From an uncultured Christensenellaceae bacterium (GTDB lineage: Bacteria > Bacillota > Clostridia > Christensenellales > UBA3700), in the NCBI GenBank assembly GCA_910587685.1, contig CAJUMY010000005.1, positions 32,286 to 96,285 on the forward strand: a stretch of DNA of 64,000 nucleotides. Reading direction: 5' to 3'. Position numbers and translations under genes: made by a program. Each line of letters opens with the position of its first letter. The stretch's first letter is position 1. The notes beneath the pieces were generated by a model. The model was not told the origin of the DNA, did not search any database, and worked only from the letters and a program-made list of their open reading frames with translations. Positions 1 to 6,967 of the stretch are shown one piece after another.

Positions 1-1034
1 TCGAACTTAATATTCCCGTCGACTGCGGTAAGTTCCTTTTCGCCGCCGACTATACTCGCCTTTATATCCATTATCTCGTAAAATCGTTCTATGCCCGATA
101 TTCCGTTCTGAAACTGCTCGGTATAGTCGATTATCCTTCTTACCGACGTCAAAAGCGTCGTAACGTAAAGAAGATACGCTACGAAATCGGGAACCGACAG
201 ATCGAGATACAGCATAAACAGTCCGCCGAAAAAAATGACGGCGACGTACATTATACCTTCGCACATCCTCGTTACCGACGCGAACGACGCCATGTACTTA
301 TACGTTTCTTTCTTGATGTCGAGGAATTTTTCGTTGCCTTTTGCGAACTTCTCCTCCTCGTAGCTCTCTCTTGCGAACGACTTGACTACCCTTACTCCGA
401 GAAGAGAGTCCTCGACGTCGGCGTTGATCTCGCCCCTTTGATGCCTGTTTTTCGTATACGCCGCTCTCATTTTCTTGCGGAAATGCAATCCGAGCGCTAT
501 AGTTATCGGAATGAACGCAAATATTATGAGCGTCAGATATATATCGAACGTCGAAAGTATAACGAACGACGTCACTATCTTAACTCCTGCGAGAAAGAAC
601 TCTTCGGGACAGTGATGGGCAAACTCCGTCACGTCAAAAAGGTCGCTCGTTATCCTCGACATTATCTGCCCCACTTTCGTATTGTCGAAGTAGTCGAACG
701 AAAGCGTTTCGAGATGAGCGAAAAGATCGCGTCTCATATCTCGTTCCATCTTTGCGCCCATAACGTGTCCTTGATTCGCCATAAAGTAACCGGCGGCGGT
801 ATCTATGAGACGCACGGCAAGATATGCCGCGCCAACGATAAGTATGAGCGAAAGCGTCAGATCTTCGAATCTGTTTTGAACGACTCCCGTAAGATATCTC
901 GCTATGAGAGGAAGCGTCATTTCGCAAAGCGCCGTGACAAGAGCGCAGAAGAGACTGAACGCCATGAGCCCCTTATAATTTTTATAATAACTTACGAATC
1001 TTCGAAGCAATTTTTTGTTATTCTTTTTTTTCAT
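1..1034 (-). CDS. ABC exporter, permease domain (partial, C-terminus off window)
   Basis: Translating the minus strand from an ATG at 1034 gives 344 residues with no stop before the left edge. The start has an AGAGGTGAG ribosome binding site. The N-terminus is basic (MKKKNNKKLLRRF). Several membrane segments of the type 1 ABC exporter fold follow, with the characteristic cytoplasmic stretch FDYFDNTKVGQIMSRITSD near residue 115. The window ends just after the membrane domain (last residues VDGNIKF), where the nucleotide-binding domain should begin, so the Walker motifs are not visible. Family knowledge: such half-transporters pump lipids, peptides or drugs outward as homo- or heterodimers. The substrate cannot be told. 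The start overlaps the end of queH by 17 bases, so the two are probably co-transcribed and translationally coupled. Confidence 0.9.
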   Translation of the reverse strand, partial: MKKKNNKKLLRRFVSYYKNYKGLMAFSLFCALVTALCEMTLPLIARYLTGVVQNRFEDLTLSLILIVGAAYLAVRLIDTAAGYFMANQGHVMGAKMERDMRRDLFAHLETLSFDYFDNTKVGQIMSRITSDLFDVTEFAHHCPEEFFLAGVKIVTSFVILSTFDIYLTLIIFAFIPITIALGLHFRKKMRAAYTKNRHQRGEINADVEDSLLGVRVVKSFARESYEEEKFAKGNEKFLDIKKETYKYMASFASVTRMCEGIMYVAVIFFGGLFMLYLDLSVPDFVAYLLYVTTLLTSVRRIIDYTEQFQNGISGIERFYEIMDIKASIVGGEKELTAVDGNIKF

Positions 1035-1581
1035 CGCACTCACCTCTTCTAGAAAACTCGCAACCGCAATAGTTTTGTCTGTACAACCCATATTCCGCCG
1101 AGAGCCTTATAGAACGCAAATATCCGTCCTTTTTCTTAAAATCCGATTCATAATACTTTATCCCTACGGCTTGTCCTACGCTATTTCCTATTTCGTTGAG
1201 AAGTTTTGCATTTTTATAAGGAGATACAGAAAGCGTCGTCGTGAACGTGTTAAATCCCAGTTCTTTCGCCTTCATTGCCGTCTTGAGAAGACGCAGTTCA
1301 AAGCACGCTCTGCATCTGTCTCCCCCTTCCTTACAGTTCTCCAGTCCTTTCACATTGTTCAAAAAGTCGTTATGGTCGTATTCTTCCTCTATAACTTTTA
1401 TTCCGTCTTGATACGCTGTTTTAAGAAAATCCCTCATCTCGTCTCTTCTAACTCCGTATTCGCGTTCGGGATATATGTTAGGATTGAAAAAGTACACGGT
1501 CAGCTCAAAATCGTTTTGAAGTCTTTCAAGAACCGACGTACTGCACGGAGCGCAGCACGCATGTAATAGCATCTTTTCCAT
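1018..1581 (-). CDS. queH: Epoxyqueuosine reductase QueH
   Basis: The 187-aa protein matches QueH (formerly DUF208), the non-cobalamin enzyme that reduces epoxyqueuosine to queuosine at the wobble base of GUN tRNAs. Visible signatures are the N-terminal HACCAPC (C9, C10, C13), the YPEREYGVRR stretch near 38-46, C90-RA-C93 followed by FELRL, and YCGC (C172, C174). These cysteines are the expected cluster and metal ligands of the family. I chose the ATG at 1581, nine bases after AGGAG. An upstream in-frame ATG at 1590 touches that ribosome binding site and is unlikely. The 3' end overlaps the ABC exporter gene by 17 bases. No other queuosine genes are nearby. No strong promoter is obvious in the 245-base gap upstream (1582-1826), so it may depend on readthrough from the MFS gene or on a weak promoter. 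Confidence 0.93.
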   Translation of the reverse strand: MEKMLLHACCAPCSTSVLERLQNDFELTVYFFNPNIYPEREYGVRRDEMRDFLKTAYQDGIKVIEEEYDHNDFLNNVKGLENCKEGGDRCRACFELRLLKTAMKAKELGFNTFTTTLSVSPYKNAKLLNEIGNSVGQAVGIKYYESDFKKKDGYLRSIRLSAEYGLYRQNYCGCEFSRRGECDEKKE

Positions 1582-1826
1582 AAAAATCATCTCCTCTCGG
1601 GTAGCCCTCGTCGATCATACCGTTTCAAAGAAGGCAATTAATAGTTTCAGGATAGTTCCTCATATCGTCGAACTCAAGAGCATCGCTCATAAAACGATAA
1701 AATATATCTAAATCTTTTAAGCGATAATAAACGCAAATCAAAGCTCTATTTTATCGCAATCGCAAAGTTTCATCTCAAATTTGCCGGTACATATATGTAT
1801 GTTTTAACTGTTATCTGTCAAATTTT

Positions 1827-3122
1827 CTAATTTTTATCCGAGTTTTGTTCGAAATCTTCGATATTTACCGCCGATCGCGCTTTTTTCTCCTTTGCTCTTT
1901 TGACGCATATGAAACACATAACGACGCTTCCGAGGAGCGGTATTATCGCGGCGACAAGTATCCCCGCCCTCATACCTATCTCTTCCGCCGTAAGCGAATA
2001 CTTCAGCATAATATCGCGGACAAAGCCGATGTTCGCGGCGTTATCCGACACAATCCCCGTAAGGAGCGGTCCGCTCGAACATCCGATGTCTCCGCCCATT
2101 GCAAGTATTGCGAACATTGCAGAGCCTGCGAGCGGAAACGAAGACGACGCTATCGACAGCGCGCCCGGCCACAACAGACTCACGGCAAACCCCACCGCCA
2201 TGAACGCTATTATCGTCAATACCGAACTTGGCGAAAAGGCAATGACCGCATAGCATATCGCCGACGCGACGAGTCCTATCAGCATCAAACGCTCGAGATT
2301 AAGTTTATCGCCGAATTTACCGTATATAAGACGTCCTATTCCGAAAGTGACGGCAAAGCCTACGACTCCTATCATATCGCCCCAAATCTTAGGTAATCCC
2401 ATACCTACCTCTAAAAACGCCGAACTCCACTGCGCTATTATCTGCTCGGTCGCGCCTCCCGCTAAAATCACTAAAAGACAAAGAATGAACATAGGACTCT
2501 TAAAGACCGATGAAAACTTCGAGCGTTGACTTTCCTGAACGGGCGGAGCGAACGGCACTATTGCGAACATTACGAACGTAGCTATCGGGAGAGCTAGCCA
2601 TATAAGCACGATGTACTGCCAGTTCTTCGCGTCCATGAAATAGACGAGTAGCGTTGTAACGACGACTACTACGACCTGGCCCCAAGCGTAGAATGAATGT
2701 AAGACGCTCATAGCCTTGTCCTTCGCATCCGTCGGAATGGCGTTCACTATAGGGCTGAGCAGTACTTCGAGAAGACCTCCCGCAACGGAAAAAATGAGCG
2801 TACCTATTATCAGTCCTACGTACACGGCGTCGCCGAATATGACGGGCGCTAGCGCAAACACTACGAGACCTACGGCGGCGAGCGCGGAACCTATCTCCGC
2901 GAATATTCTGAATCCGTACTTATCGATGAGTCCGCTAAAAGCGATATCGCTTCCTATCTGCGCTACGAAATTGATGAGCGTCAGTATCGAAAGCTCCGTC
3001 AACGTCAAGCCGAAGAGTTCCCTGAGCGGAATGAAGAGTATCGGCGTAAGATTGATAATAAGCGCTTGCGTAAAATTACCCAAATAACAAGCGTACGTAG
3101 TTGACTTATAACTTTTTAACAT
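1827..3122 (-). CDS. Major facilitator superfamily transporter
   Basis: This is a 431-aa polytopic membrane protein with about 12 hydrophobic segments. The loop between helices 2 and 3 carries the MFS motif A-like sequence GLIDKYGFR. Around residues 125-150 there is LLSPIVNAIP...SVLHSFYAWGQ, which resembles the fucose/hexose permease-like (FucP/FHS) branch of the superfamily. The substrate is not determinable. The C-terminal tail is charged. I start it at the ATG at 3122, with GGAG about ten bases upstream. A longer in-frame reading would start at a TTG at 3185, but that TTG is part of the -35 box of a strong promoter (3157-3185), which argues against it. The stop at 1827 is followed by 245 bases before queH. 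Confidence 0.88.
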   Translation of the reverse strand: MLKSYKSTTYACYLGNFTQALIINLTPILFIPLRELFGLTLTELSILTLINFVAQIGSDIAFSGLIDKYGFRIFAEIGSALAAVGLVVFALAPVIFGDAVYVGLIIGTLIFSVAGGLLEVLLSPIVNAIPTDAKDKAMSVLHSFYAWGQVVVVVVTTLLVYFMDAKNWQYIVLIWLALPIATFVMFAIVPFAPPVQESQRSKFSSVFKSPMFILCLLVILAGGATEQIIAQWSSAFLEVGMGLPKIWGDMIGVVGFAVTFGIGRLIYGKFGDKLNLERLMLIGLVASAICYAVIAFSPSSVLTIIAFMAVGFAVSLLWPGALSIASSSFPLAGSAMFAILAMGGDIGCSSGPLLTGIVSDNAANIGFVRDIMLKYSLTAEEIGMRAGILVAAIIPLLGSVVMCFICVKRAKEKKARSAVNIEDFEQNSDKN

Positions 3123-3156
3123 AGTACCGTTACTCCGAAAATCCGTGATCAGTGTA

Positions 3157-3185
3157 ATTGTACACCATATCAACGTTTTTTTCAA
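3157..3185 (-). promoter_or_regulatory. Sigma-A-type promoter for the MFS gene
   Basis: On the minus strand, TTGAAA (3185-3180), a 17-base spacer and TACAAT (3162-3157) form a near-consensus promoter. It lies about 35 bases upstream of the chosen start codon at 3122. Confidence 0.75.
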
Positions 3186-3262
3186 TTAAAAGCGACATTT
3201 TTACATTATATTATTGAAATGACCGCGGCGTGAATCTAAGGATGCTTTTTATTGAGAATAAT

Positions 3263-3289
3263 AAAAAGAACGCCTTAAAAAGGCGTTCT
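3263..3289 (-). terminator. Rho-independent terminator of the Cys-rich small gene
   Basis: A perfect 10-bp stem (3267-3276 with 3280-3289, AGAACGCCTT/AAGGCGTTCT) with a 3-base loop is followed on the minus strand by a T-rich tract. It lies 24 bases after the stop of the small gene at 3313. Confidence 0.85.
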
Positions 3290-3312
3290 CGCTATTTTAT
3301 CGGAAAGGTGTA

Positions 3313-3630
3313 TTACCAATGATTACAGCAGCCGCAGCACGAACCGTTTCTTACGCCGAAACCGTTACCCGTAGCGCTGTAAGCGTTTGCAAAATTGCAA
3401 CCGCAGCCGTTATTATTAACGGGCATTGCGAAAAATACGCTGTTTCTCGCGGAATTGCAACCGCAACCGTTGTTACAGCACGAACAGCCGCACGAATTGT
3501 TGAAATCGGCAAAATTGTTAATGCCGTTTCTGCTATTTATCGGAAAAGCGTAGAATAATCCGCCTCTGTTTCTGCACTGATTGCACGAATTGCAACCGCT
3601 TCTTGAACATCCATTATTACAACAACACAT
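3313..3630 (-). CDS. Small Cys/Asn/Gly-rich protein, function unknown
   Basis: This 105-aa protein has about 19 Cys, 23 Asn and 15 Gly, more than half of all residues. Cysteines occur as CCC, CC, CGC and CCGCC clusters. It starts MCCCNNGC and ends GSCCGCCNHW. An internal repeat is visible: FYAFPIN and VFFAMPVN, each followed by an N/G/C-rich stretch. There is no signal peptide and no membrane segment. The start has GTGGAG eight bases upstream, and a clean terminator follows, so I treat it as a real gene. I do not recognise a family. The composition resembles small metal-binding or disulfide cross-linked structural proteins, including some spore-coat components, but nothing proves this. No sigma-A promoter is evident upstream, so an alternative sigma factor is possible. 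Confidence 0.72.
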   Translation of the reverse strand: MCCCNNGCSRSGCNSCNQCRNRGGLFYAFPINSRNGINNFADFNNSCGCSCCNNGCGCNSARNSVFFAMPVNNNGCGCNFANAYSATGNGFGVRNGSCCGCCNHW

Positions 3631-3839
3631 AATCTTATCTCCACTTAATCTTGTTATTTAATTATTGATGAGCGTCTCCACTCTCTATATGCTATTCGAA
3701 AGATGGAAAATGTGTTACTTTAGCTCGTCCATACCGCTTGTTTAGCGTTTTTAAGCCGTTGTATTTTATTTGAAAGGAACGCTTAAAATTGTAAAATATA
3801 ACTTCGAAAGAAAATATAAATATTATTGTGATTTAGGAT

Positions 3840-3875
3840 AAAAAAAACTCTCGGAACCGTTTTAGATCCGAGAGC
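3840..3875 (-). terminator. Rho-independent terminator of the TrmH gene
   Basis: An 8-bp stem (CTCTCGGA 3848-3855 with TCCGAGAG 3867-3874) is followed on the minus strand by a run of T (3847-3841). It lies 23 bases past the stop at 3898. Confidence 0.85.
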
Positions 3876-3897
3876 TTCTTAAATTATGCCGCGTCCT

Positions 3898-4761
3898 TTA
3901 TCTCTTTATTCCGAGGTTATTCTTGATGCTTGCTTCGTACATCAATATAGTTCCCGCAACGCCGACGTTGAGCGAATCGCAGTCTCCCATCATGGGAATA
4001 GCTATGAGCTCGACGTCCTTATCGTACCATTCCCTTGAAATACCGTAGCGCTCGCTGCCTAGAACGAACGCGGTGTTATTACCGAAGTCCTCTTCGTAAT
4101 ACTGCAATTTCGCCCTTGAATCGGCAAGGAATATCTCGAAAGAGTGTTTCTTCAGATATGAATAGCACTCCCCTACGCTCTCGAACTCGAAGACGGGCAT
4201 ATAAAGCGCCGCTCCCATACTGCTGTTGATATACTTAGGGTGCGTGAGCCGCGCTTTTCGGTTGCATATGAATACCGCGGAAATTCCGGCGCCGTCCGCT
4301 ACTCTTACCATTGTGCCGATATTTCCGGGTATCTCCACGCCGTCGAGCACGAGTATTACGCTCTTATCCTTTATCTTAAAGTCGTTCAAATCGCGCGCGG
4401 GAAGTTTCGCTATTGCAAGCAGTCCGTCAGACTTATCCCGTTCGCTGATCTTTTCAAACACCCGAGAAGATACGACGTAGAGTTCTTCGGCTCTTTTCGT
4501 CATCTCTTTCGCTATAAAAAGCCCCTCGTTCGTCTTGATAAGCTCTTTCGACATTATAAAGGACTTTATTTCAACGTCGTATTTAACGAGCTTATTCGTT
4601 ATCCAAAATCCCTCGGCAACGAATAGCTTTTCGGGATTAGGCTTGCTGTTCGAAAGTATCGCTCTTATTTGTTTTATTTTGGGATTCTGTTCGCCTATAG
4701 GCTGAAAGTCGAATTCTCTTTCTAAATCTTCCAGCGTTTCTCTTATCTCTGTTTCGTTCAT
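3898..4761 (-). CDS. TrmH/SpoU-family RNA 2'-O-methyltransferase
   Basis: The 287-aa protein has the N-terminal SpoU substrate-binding type domain (roughly residues 25-125) and a C-terminal SPOUT knot domain. All three SpoU motifs are present. Motif 1 is DGVEIPGNIGTMVRVADGAG with N147. Motif 2 is FVLGSERYGIS (232-242). Motif 3 is IPMMGDCDSLNVGVAGTILMYE with S263, L264 and N265. Enzymes of this group methylate ribose 2'-OH in rRNA or tRNA with SAM. Whether this one is RlmB-like (23S rRNA) or acts on tRNA cannot be told from sequence alone. The start ATG has GAGGGAAAT upstream and its own promoter at 4795-4823. It is a single-gene unit ending at a terminator. Confidence 0.9.
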   Translation of the reverse strand: MNETEIRETLEDLEREFDFQPIGEQNPKIKQIRAILSNSKPNPEKLFVAEGFWITNKLVKYDVEIKSFIMSKELIKTNEGLFIAKEMTKRAEELYVVSSRVFEKISERDKSDGLLAIAKLPARDLNDFKIKDKSVILVLDGVEIPGNIGTMVRVADGAGISAVFICNRKARLTHPKYINSSMGAALYMPVFEFESVGECYSYLKKHSFEIFLADSRAKLQYYEEDFGNNTAFVLGSERYGISREWYDKDVELIAIPMMGDCDSLNVGVAGTILMYEASIKNNLGIKR

Positions 4762-4794
4762 ATTTCCCTCGCATACGCTAAAATATCTACGTTA

Positions 4795-4823
4795 ATAATA
4801 ACACATAACGAGCCGATTATCAA
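4795..4823 (-). promoter_or_regulatory. Sigma-A-type promoter for the TrmH gene
   Basis: TTGATA (4823-4818), a 17-base spacer ending in TGTGT, and TATTAT (4800-4795) on the minus strand. The start codon is at 4761, giving a leader of about 27 bases. Confidence 0.72.
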
Positions 4824-4972
4824 CGTCCCGAACATAAATTCAAACGTAGTGATATAAAACTTCGATACGCATGAAACACGCATCCTTAAACGAACGTTAT
4901 ACCTTAGAATACATATAGCTCTGCTCCTTAAAATAACGCGTATATAACATCTGTTAAAAAGCCAACGGGCAT

Positions 4973-4999
4973 AAAAAAAGCGTCTTCTATGAAACGCTT
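4973..4999 (-). terminator. Terminator of the candidate structured RNA
   Basis: AAGCGT (4978-4983) pairs with ACGCTT (4994-4999). The stem extends inward by TTC/GAA with one bulged base. Seven T follow on the minus strand (4979-4973). No protein gene ends just upstream of it, which is what points to an RNA gene. Confidence 0.75.
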
Positions 5000-5349
5000 A
5001 AATACGTAAAACCATCAGTCGATGCGAACGTGTCGCTAAATATCTTTGGCGTCGATCTAGACGACTCGACCTGAGAGTATATCGGTCTTGCGTTTTACAT
5101 CGACTGCGGAATTATTCGTCATTAGTAAACAAGGAGTCTTCTGTATCTAGAATAATTACTTTTTCTCAGATATATCATAAATTCATCTTAGGTGTCGCTG
5201 ATCACGTAATAAGACTCTTTGCTCAATAAAGCGATAAAACTTATTACGCTTCAAGTAAATTTCGACACAGCCAAGTAAATATGTTTATTTATATTAATGA
5301 CGCCAAATAAGTACATTTTTATGCAAACCTGGCTGTCTCTCATTTACTG
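4973..5349 (-). ncRNA. Candidate structured noncoding RNA, about 375 nt, unassigned family
   Basis: The interval starts a few bases after a strong promoter (5355-5383, minus strand) and ends at an intrinsic terminator, with no convincing ORF between. Several long-range helices can be read by eye. They are 5342-5348 with 5254-5260, 5330-5339 with 5264-5273 (one mismatch), 5205-5213 with 5240-5248 (9 bp), 5110-5117 with 5150-5157 (8 bp), and 5016-5024 with 5098-5106 (9 bp). A further 7-bp pairing of 5006-5012 with 5092-5098 would cross the last helix as a pseudoknot or compete with it. Consensus landmarks of tmRNA, RNase P RNA, SRP RNA and known riboswitches were looked for and not found. It lies between yitT and the TrmH gene, and the latter has its own promoter downstream. 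The biological role is unknown. Confidence 0.55.
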
Positions 5350-5354
5350 TAGTC

Positions 5355-5383
5355 ATTGTAACATAGTTTCCGACAAATTTCAA
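5355..5383 (-). promoter_or_regulatory. Promoter P1 of the candidate RNA
   Basis: TTGAAA (5383-5378), 17 bases, TACAAT (5360-5355) on the minus strand. The predicted start is near 5349. The spacer contains TTTGTCGGAAAC, resembling the element in the two upstream promoters. Confidence 0.7.
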
Positions 5384-5407
5384 CGATTTTATACAACATT
5401 TATCCCG

Positions 5408-5436
5408 ATAATACATTTTTCGACAAAAGAAGTCAA
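5408..5436 (-). promoter_or_regulatory. Promoter P2 of the candidate RNA
   Basis: TTGACT (5436-5431), 17 bases, TATTAT (5413-5408) on the minus strand. Its spacer and -10 box form the 18-base unit that is repeated 30 bases upstream. Confidence 0.65.
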
Positions 5437-5455
5437 AATAATACATTTTTCGACA
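5408..5455. repeat. Direct repeat, 18 bp, two copies 30 bp apart
   Basis: ATAATACATTTTTCGACA occurs at 5408-5425 and at 5438-5455. On the minus strand each copy is TGTCG, an A-rich stretch, then a TATTAT -10 box, so the repeat duplicates a promoter half with an attached TGTCG element. Confidence 0.85.
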
Positions 5456-5465
5456 CCGTTTTCAA
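5438..5465 (-). promoter_or_regulatory. Promoter P3 of the candidate RNA
   Basis: TTGAAA (5465-5460), 16 bases, TATTAT (5443-5438) on the minus strand. The -10 half is identical to that of P2 because both lie in the direct repeat. Confidence 0.5.
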
Positions 5466-5485
5466 TTTTTGTGTCAACGGGAAAT

Positions 5486-5503
5486 TTGAAAGCGTACTTT
5501 CAA
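5486..5503 (-). terminator. Weak hairpin downstream of yitT
   Basis: TTGAAAG (5486-5492) pairs with CTTTCAA (5497-5503). Only a short T-rich stretch follows, so this is a weak terminator candidate 18 bases past the yitT stop. Confidence 0.35.
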
Positions 5504-5520
5504 GATATCAAAACAGCCTA

Positions 5521-6606
5521 TTACTCTCGAGTTTCTTCCTCTTCGTCGGCTAGCGCCGCAGTCGAGAGATCTATAGGTTCAACGCCGTCGTTGTCGTCGT
5601 TTTCTATTATAGGAGCGTCGATGATCGCTTCGATATTCGTGATCTCGAGGGTCTTGTCTTCACTGACCTCGACGGTAATATCTACCGCCTCTTCGATGAT
5701 GTCCTCTATCTCCTTAGCCTTCTTTCTTCTCGGAATTATCGGACTCTTTCTGTTCTTGATATTCTTACCTATAGCTTCGCTCGTCTCGCATACAGAGATG
5801 ATAGCGTGCTCGTCGACTTCCATTATGATGTTCTTGAGAATAGGAAGCTCAAAACGGGAGACCATGTAGTATATGATTTTTTTATCTCTCTTGCTGTAGT
5901 GACCTTTCGCGTCGATAACGGTAACGCCTTGCGCGAACTCGTTAGTTATAGCGTCCGCGACTTCATCTCCCTTTTCAGTGACGACTTTGACCTCTTTGAG
6001 CCTGTCAACGCCCGAGACAACGTAGTCTATCGCATTGATACCTATCGCATACGCGACTATCGAAAAGAGAGCGTGCTCCCAATTAAACATAAATCCTGCC
6101 GCCAACATGATGACGATATTGAACAGAAGAACGACTTTACCGACAGGCATATCTATCTTCTTGCTTATCATTATAGCGACGACCTCAACGCCGTCCAAAC
6201 TGCCGCCCATTCTTATGGTGAGTCCCGAACCGATTCCCGATAAAAGTCCGCCGAAAATCGCGGGAAGCATCAACTGCTTGGTAATGGTTATCTCCACCTT
6301 ATCGGCTATCCAATTAAACAAAAGGAGTATAACGCCGTAAGATATGACCGCTATAACGCTCGGCATAACGAACGACTTTCCCAATTTCTTTATGCCGACT
6401 ATGAAAAGAGGCAAGTTGAGAAAGACAATGAACAGACCCATAGGAAGAGAAGTCGCGTGCGAAATAAGAAATGAAATACCTGACATACCGCCGTCGATAA
6501 ACTCATACGGCACTAGGAAAAGACCTACGCCTATCGCGTTGATCAAACCCGCAAGAACGCACATAAAACATTTCAGCGCAACCGCTCCTACCTTTTTCTT
6601 ATTCAT
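5521..6606 (-). CDS. YitT family membrane protein (DUF161 and DUF2179)
   Basis: The 361-aa protein has five or six hydrophobic segments in the first 200 residues, including the hallmark GVGLFLVPYEFIDGGMSGIS and RMGGSLDGVEVVAI stretches. A soluble DUF2179-type domain of about 85 residues follows (around 200-285, containing GVTVIDAKGHYSKRDKK and ISVCETSEAIG). Family knowledge places YitT proteins in the Firmicute membrane; their transport function is not established. The last 75 or so residues form an acidic, low-complexity tail ending LADEEEETRE, longer than usual for the family. The start at 6606 follows AGAGG by seven bases. A longer in-frame reading to 6729 would run through the promoter and is rejected. 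Confidence 0.88.
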   Translation of the reverse strand: MNKKKVGAVALKCFMCVLAGLINAIGVGLFLVPYEFIDGGMSGISFLISHATSLPMGLFIVFLNLPLFIVGIKKLGKSFVMPSVIAVISYGVILLLFNWIADKVEITITKQLMLPAIFGGLLSGIGSGLTIRMGGSLDGVEVVAIMISKKIDMPVGKVVLLFNIVIMLAAGFMFNWEHALFSIVAYAIGINAIDYVVSGVDRLKEVKVVTEKGDEVADAITNEFAQGVTVIDAKGHYSKRDKKIIYYMVSRFELPILKNIIMEVDEHAIISVCETSEAIGKNIKNRKSPIIPRRKKAKEIEDIIEEAVDITVEVSEDKTLEITNIEAIIDAPIIENDDNDGVEPIDLSTAALADEEEETRE

Positions 6607-6700
6607 TGCATTACCTCTCAATAAACCCGAAAAATCGACAAATATAAATATTTTATTCCTACATACCGATAGATACGGGCAATGAAAAATTCTTTTATTT

Positions 6701-6729
6701 ATTTTATCATATAATATGTAAAATTTCAA
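6701..6729 (-). promoter_or_regulatory. Sigma-A-type promoter for yitT
   Basis: TTGAAA (6729-6724), 17 bases, TAAAAT (6706-6701) on the minus strand, giving a leader of about 88 bases. The rest of the gap 6607-6967 holds only the terminator of the next gene. Confidence 0.68.
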
Positions 6730-6850
6730 GTTTCTAAATGCGATGAGCCGATATTTTTTAAGGTAATATTTACATTTTAACTTGCGTACGCTCTATCGGA
6801 TCGACAACGAAACTATTATTATTGTATTTATAACACGCCCGATTTTATGA

Positions 6851-6887
6851 TAAAATGAGACGCTATAGCATATCGCTATAGCGTCTC
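6851..6887 (-). terminator. Strong hairpin terminator of the small lipoprotein gene
   Basis: A perfect 13-bp stem, GAGACGCTATAGC (6857-6869) with GCTATAGCGTCTC (6875-6887), and a 5-base loop. On the minus strand it is followed by ATTTTATC. It lies 81 bases beyond the stop at 6968. Confidence 0.7.
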
Positions 6888-6967
6888 GTTATTTTCTTAT
6901 GCCATATGGCACTTTTTCAAATTTGCTTCACAGCTTAATAAGCCGTAACGGTAAGCAAGATAATATC

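Noticed and set aside
3123..3185. N-terminal extension of the MFS transporter from a TTG
   Set aside because: The TTG is part of the -35 box TTGAAA of a near-consensus promoter whose -10 lies inside the extension.
4973..5349. tmRNA, RNase P RNA, SRP RNA or 6S RNA as identity of the structured RNA
   Set aside because: No tRNA-like ends with CCA, no RNase P core sequences, no SRP GGAAG-type domain and no 6S-like single long bubble helix were found by eye. The identity is left open.
5297..5869. Plus-strand frame of 190 codons across the RNA and the yitT 3' end
   Set aside because: It is half antisense to yitT, has no ribosome binding site, and its low-complexity Ser-rich second half mirrors the acidic YitT tail.
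6607..6729. N-terminal extension of YitT
   Set aside because: The extension overlaps the promoter (6701-6729) and lacks a ribosome binding site. The ATG at 6606 has one.
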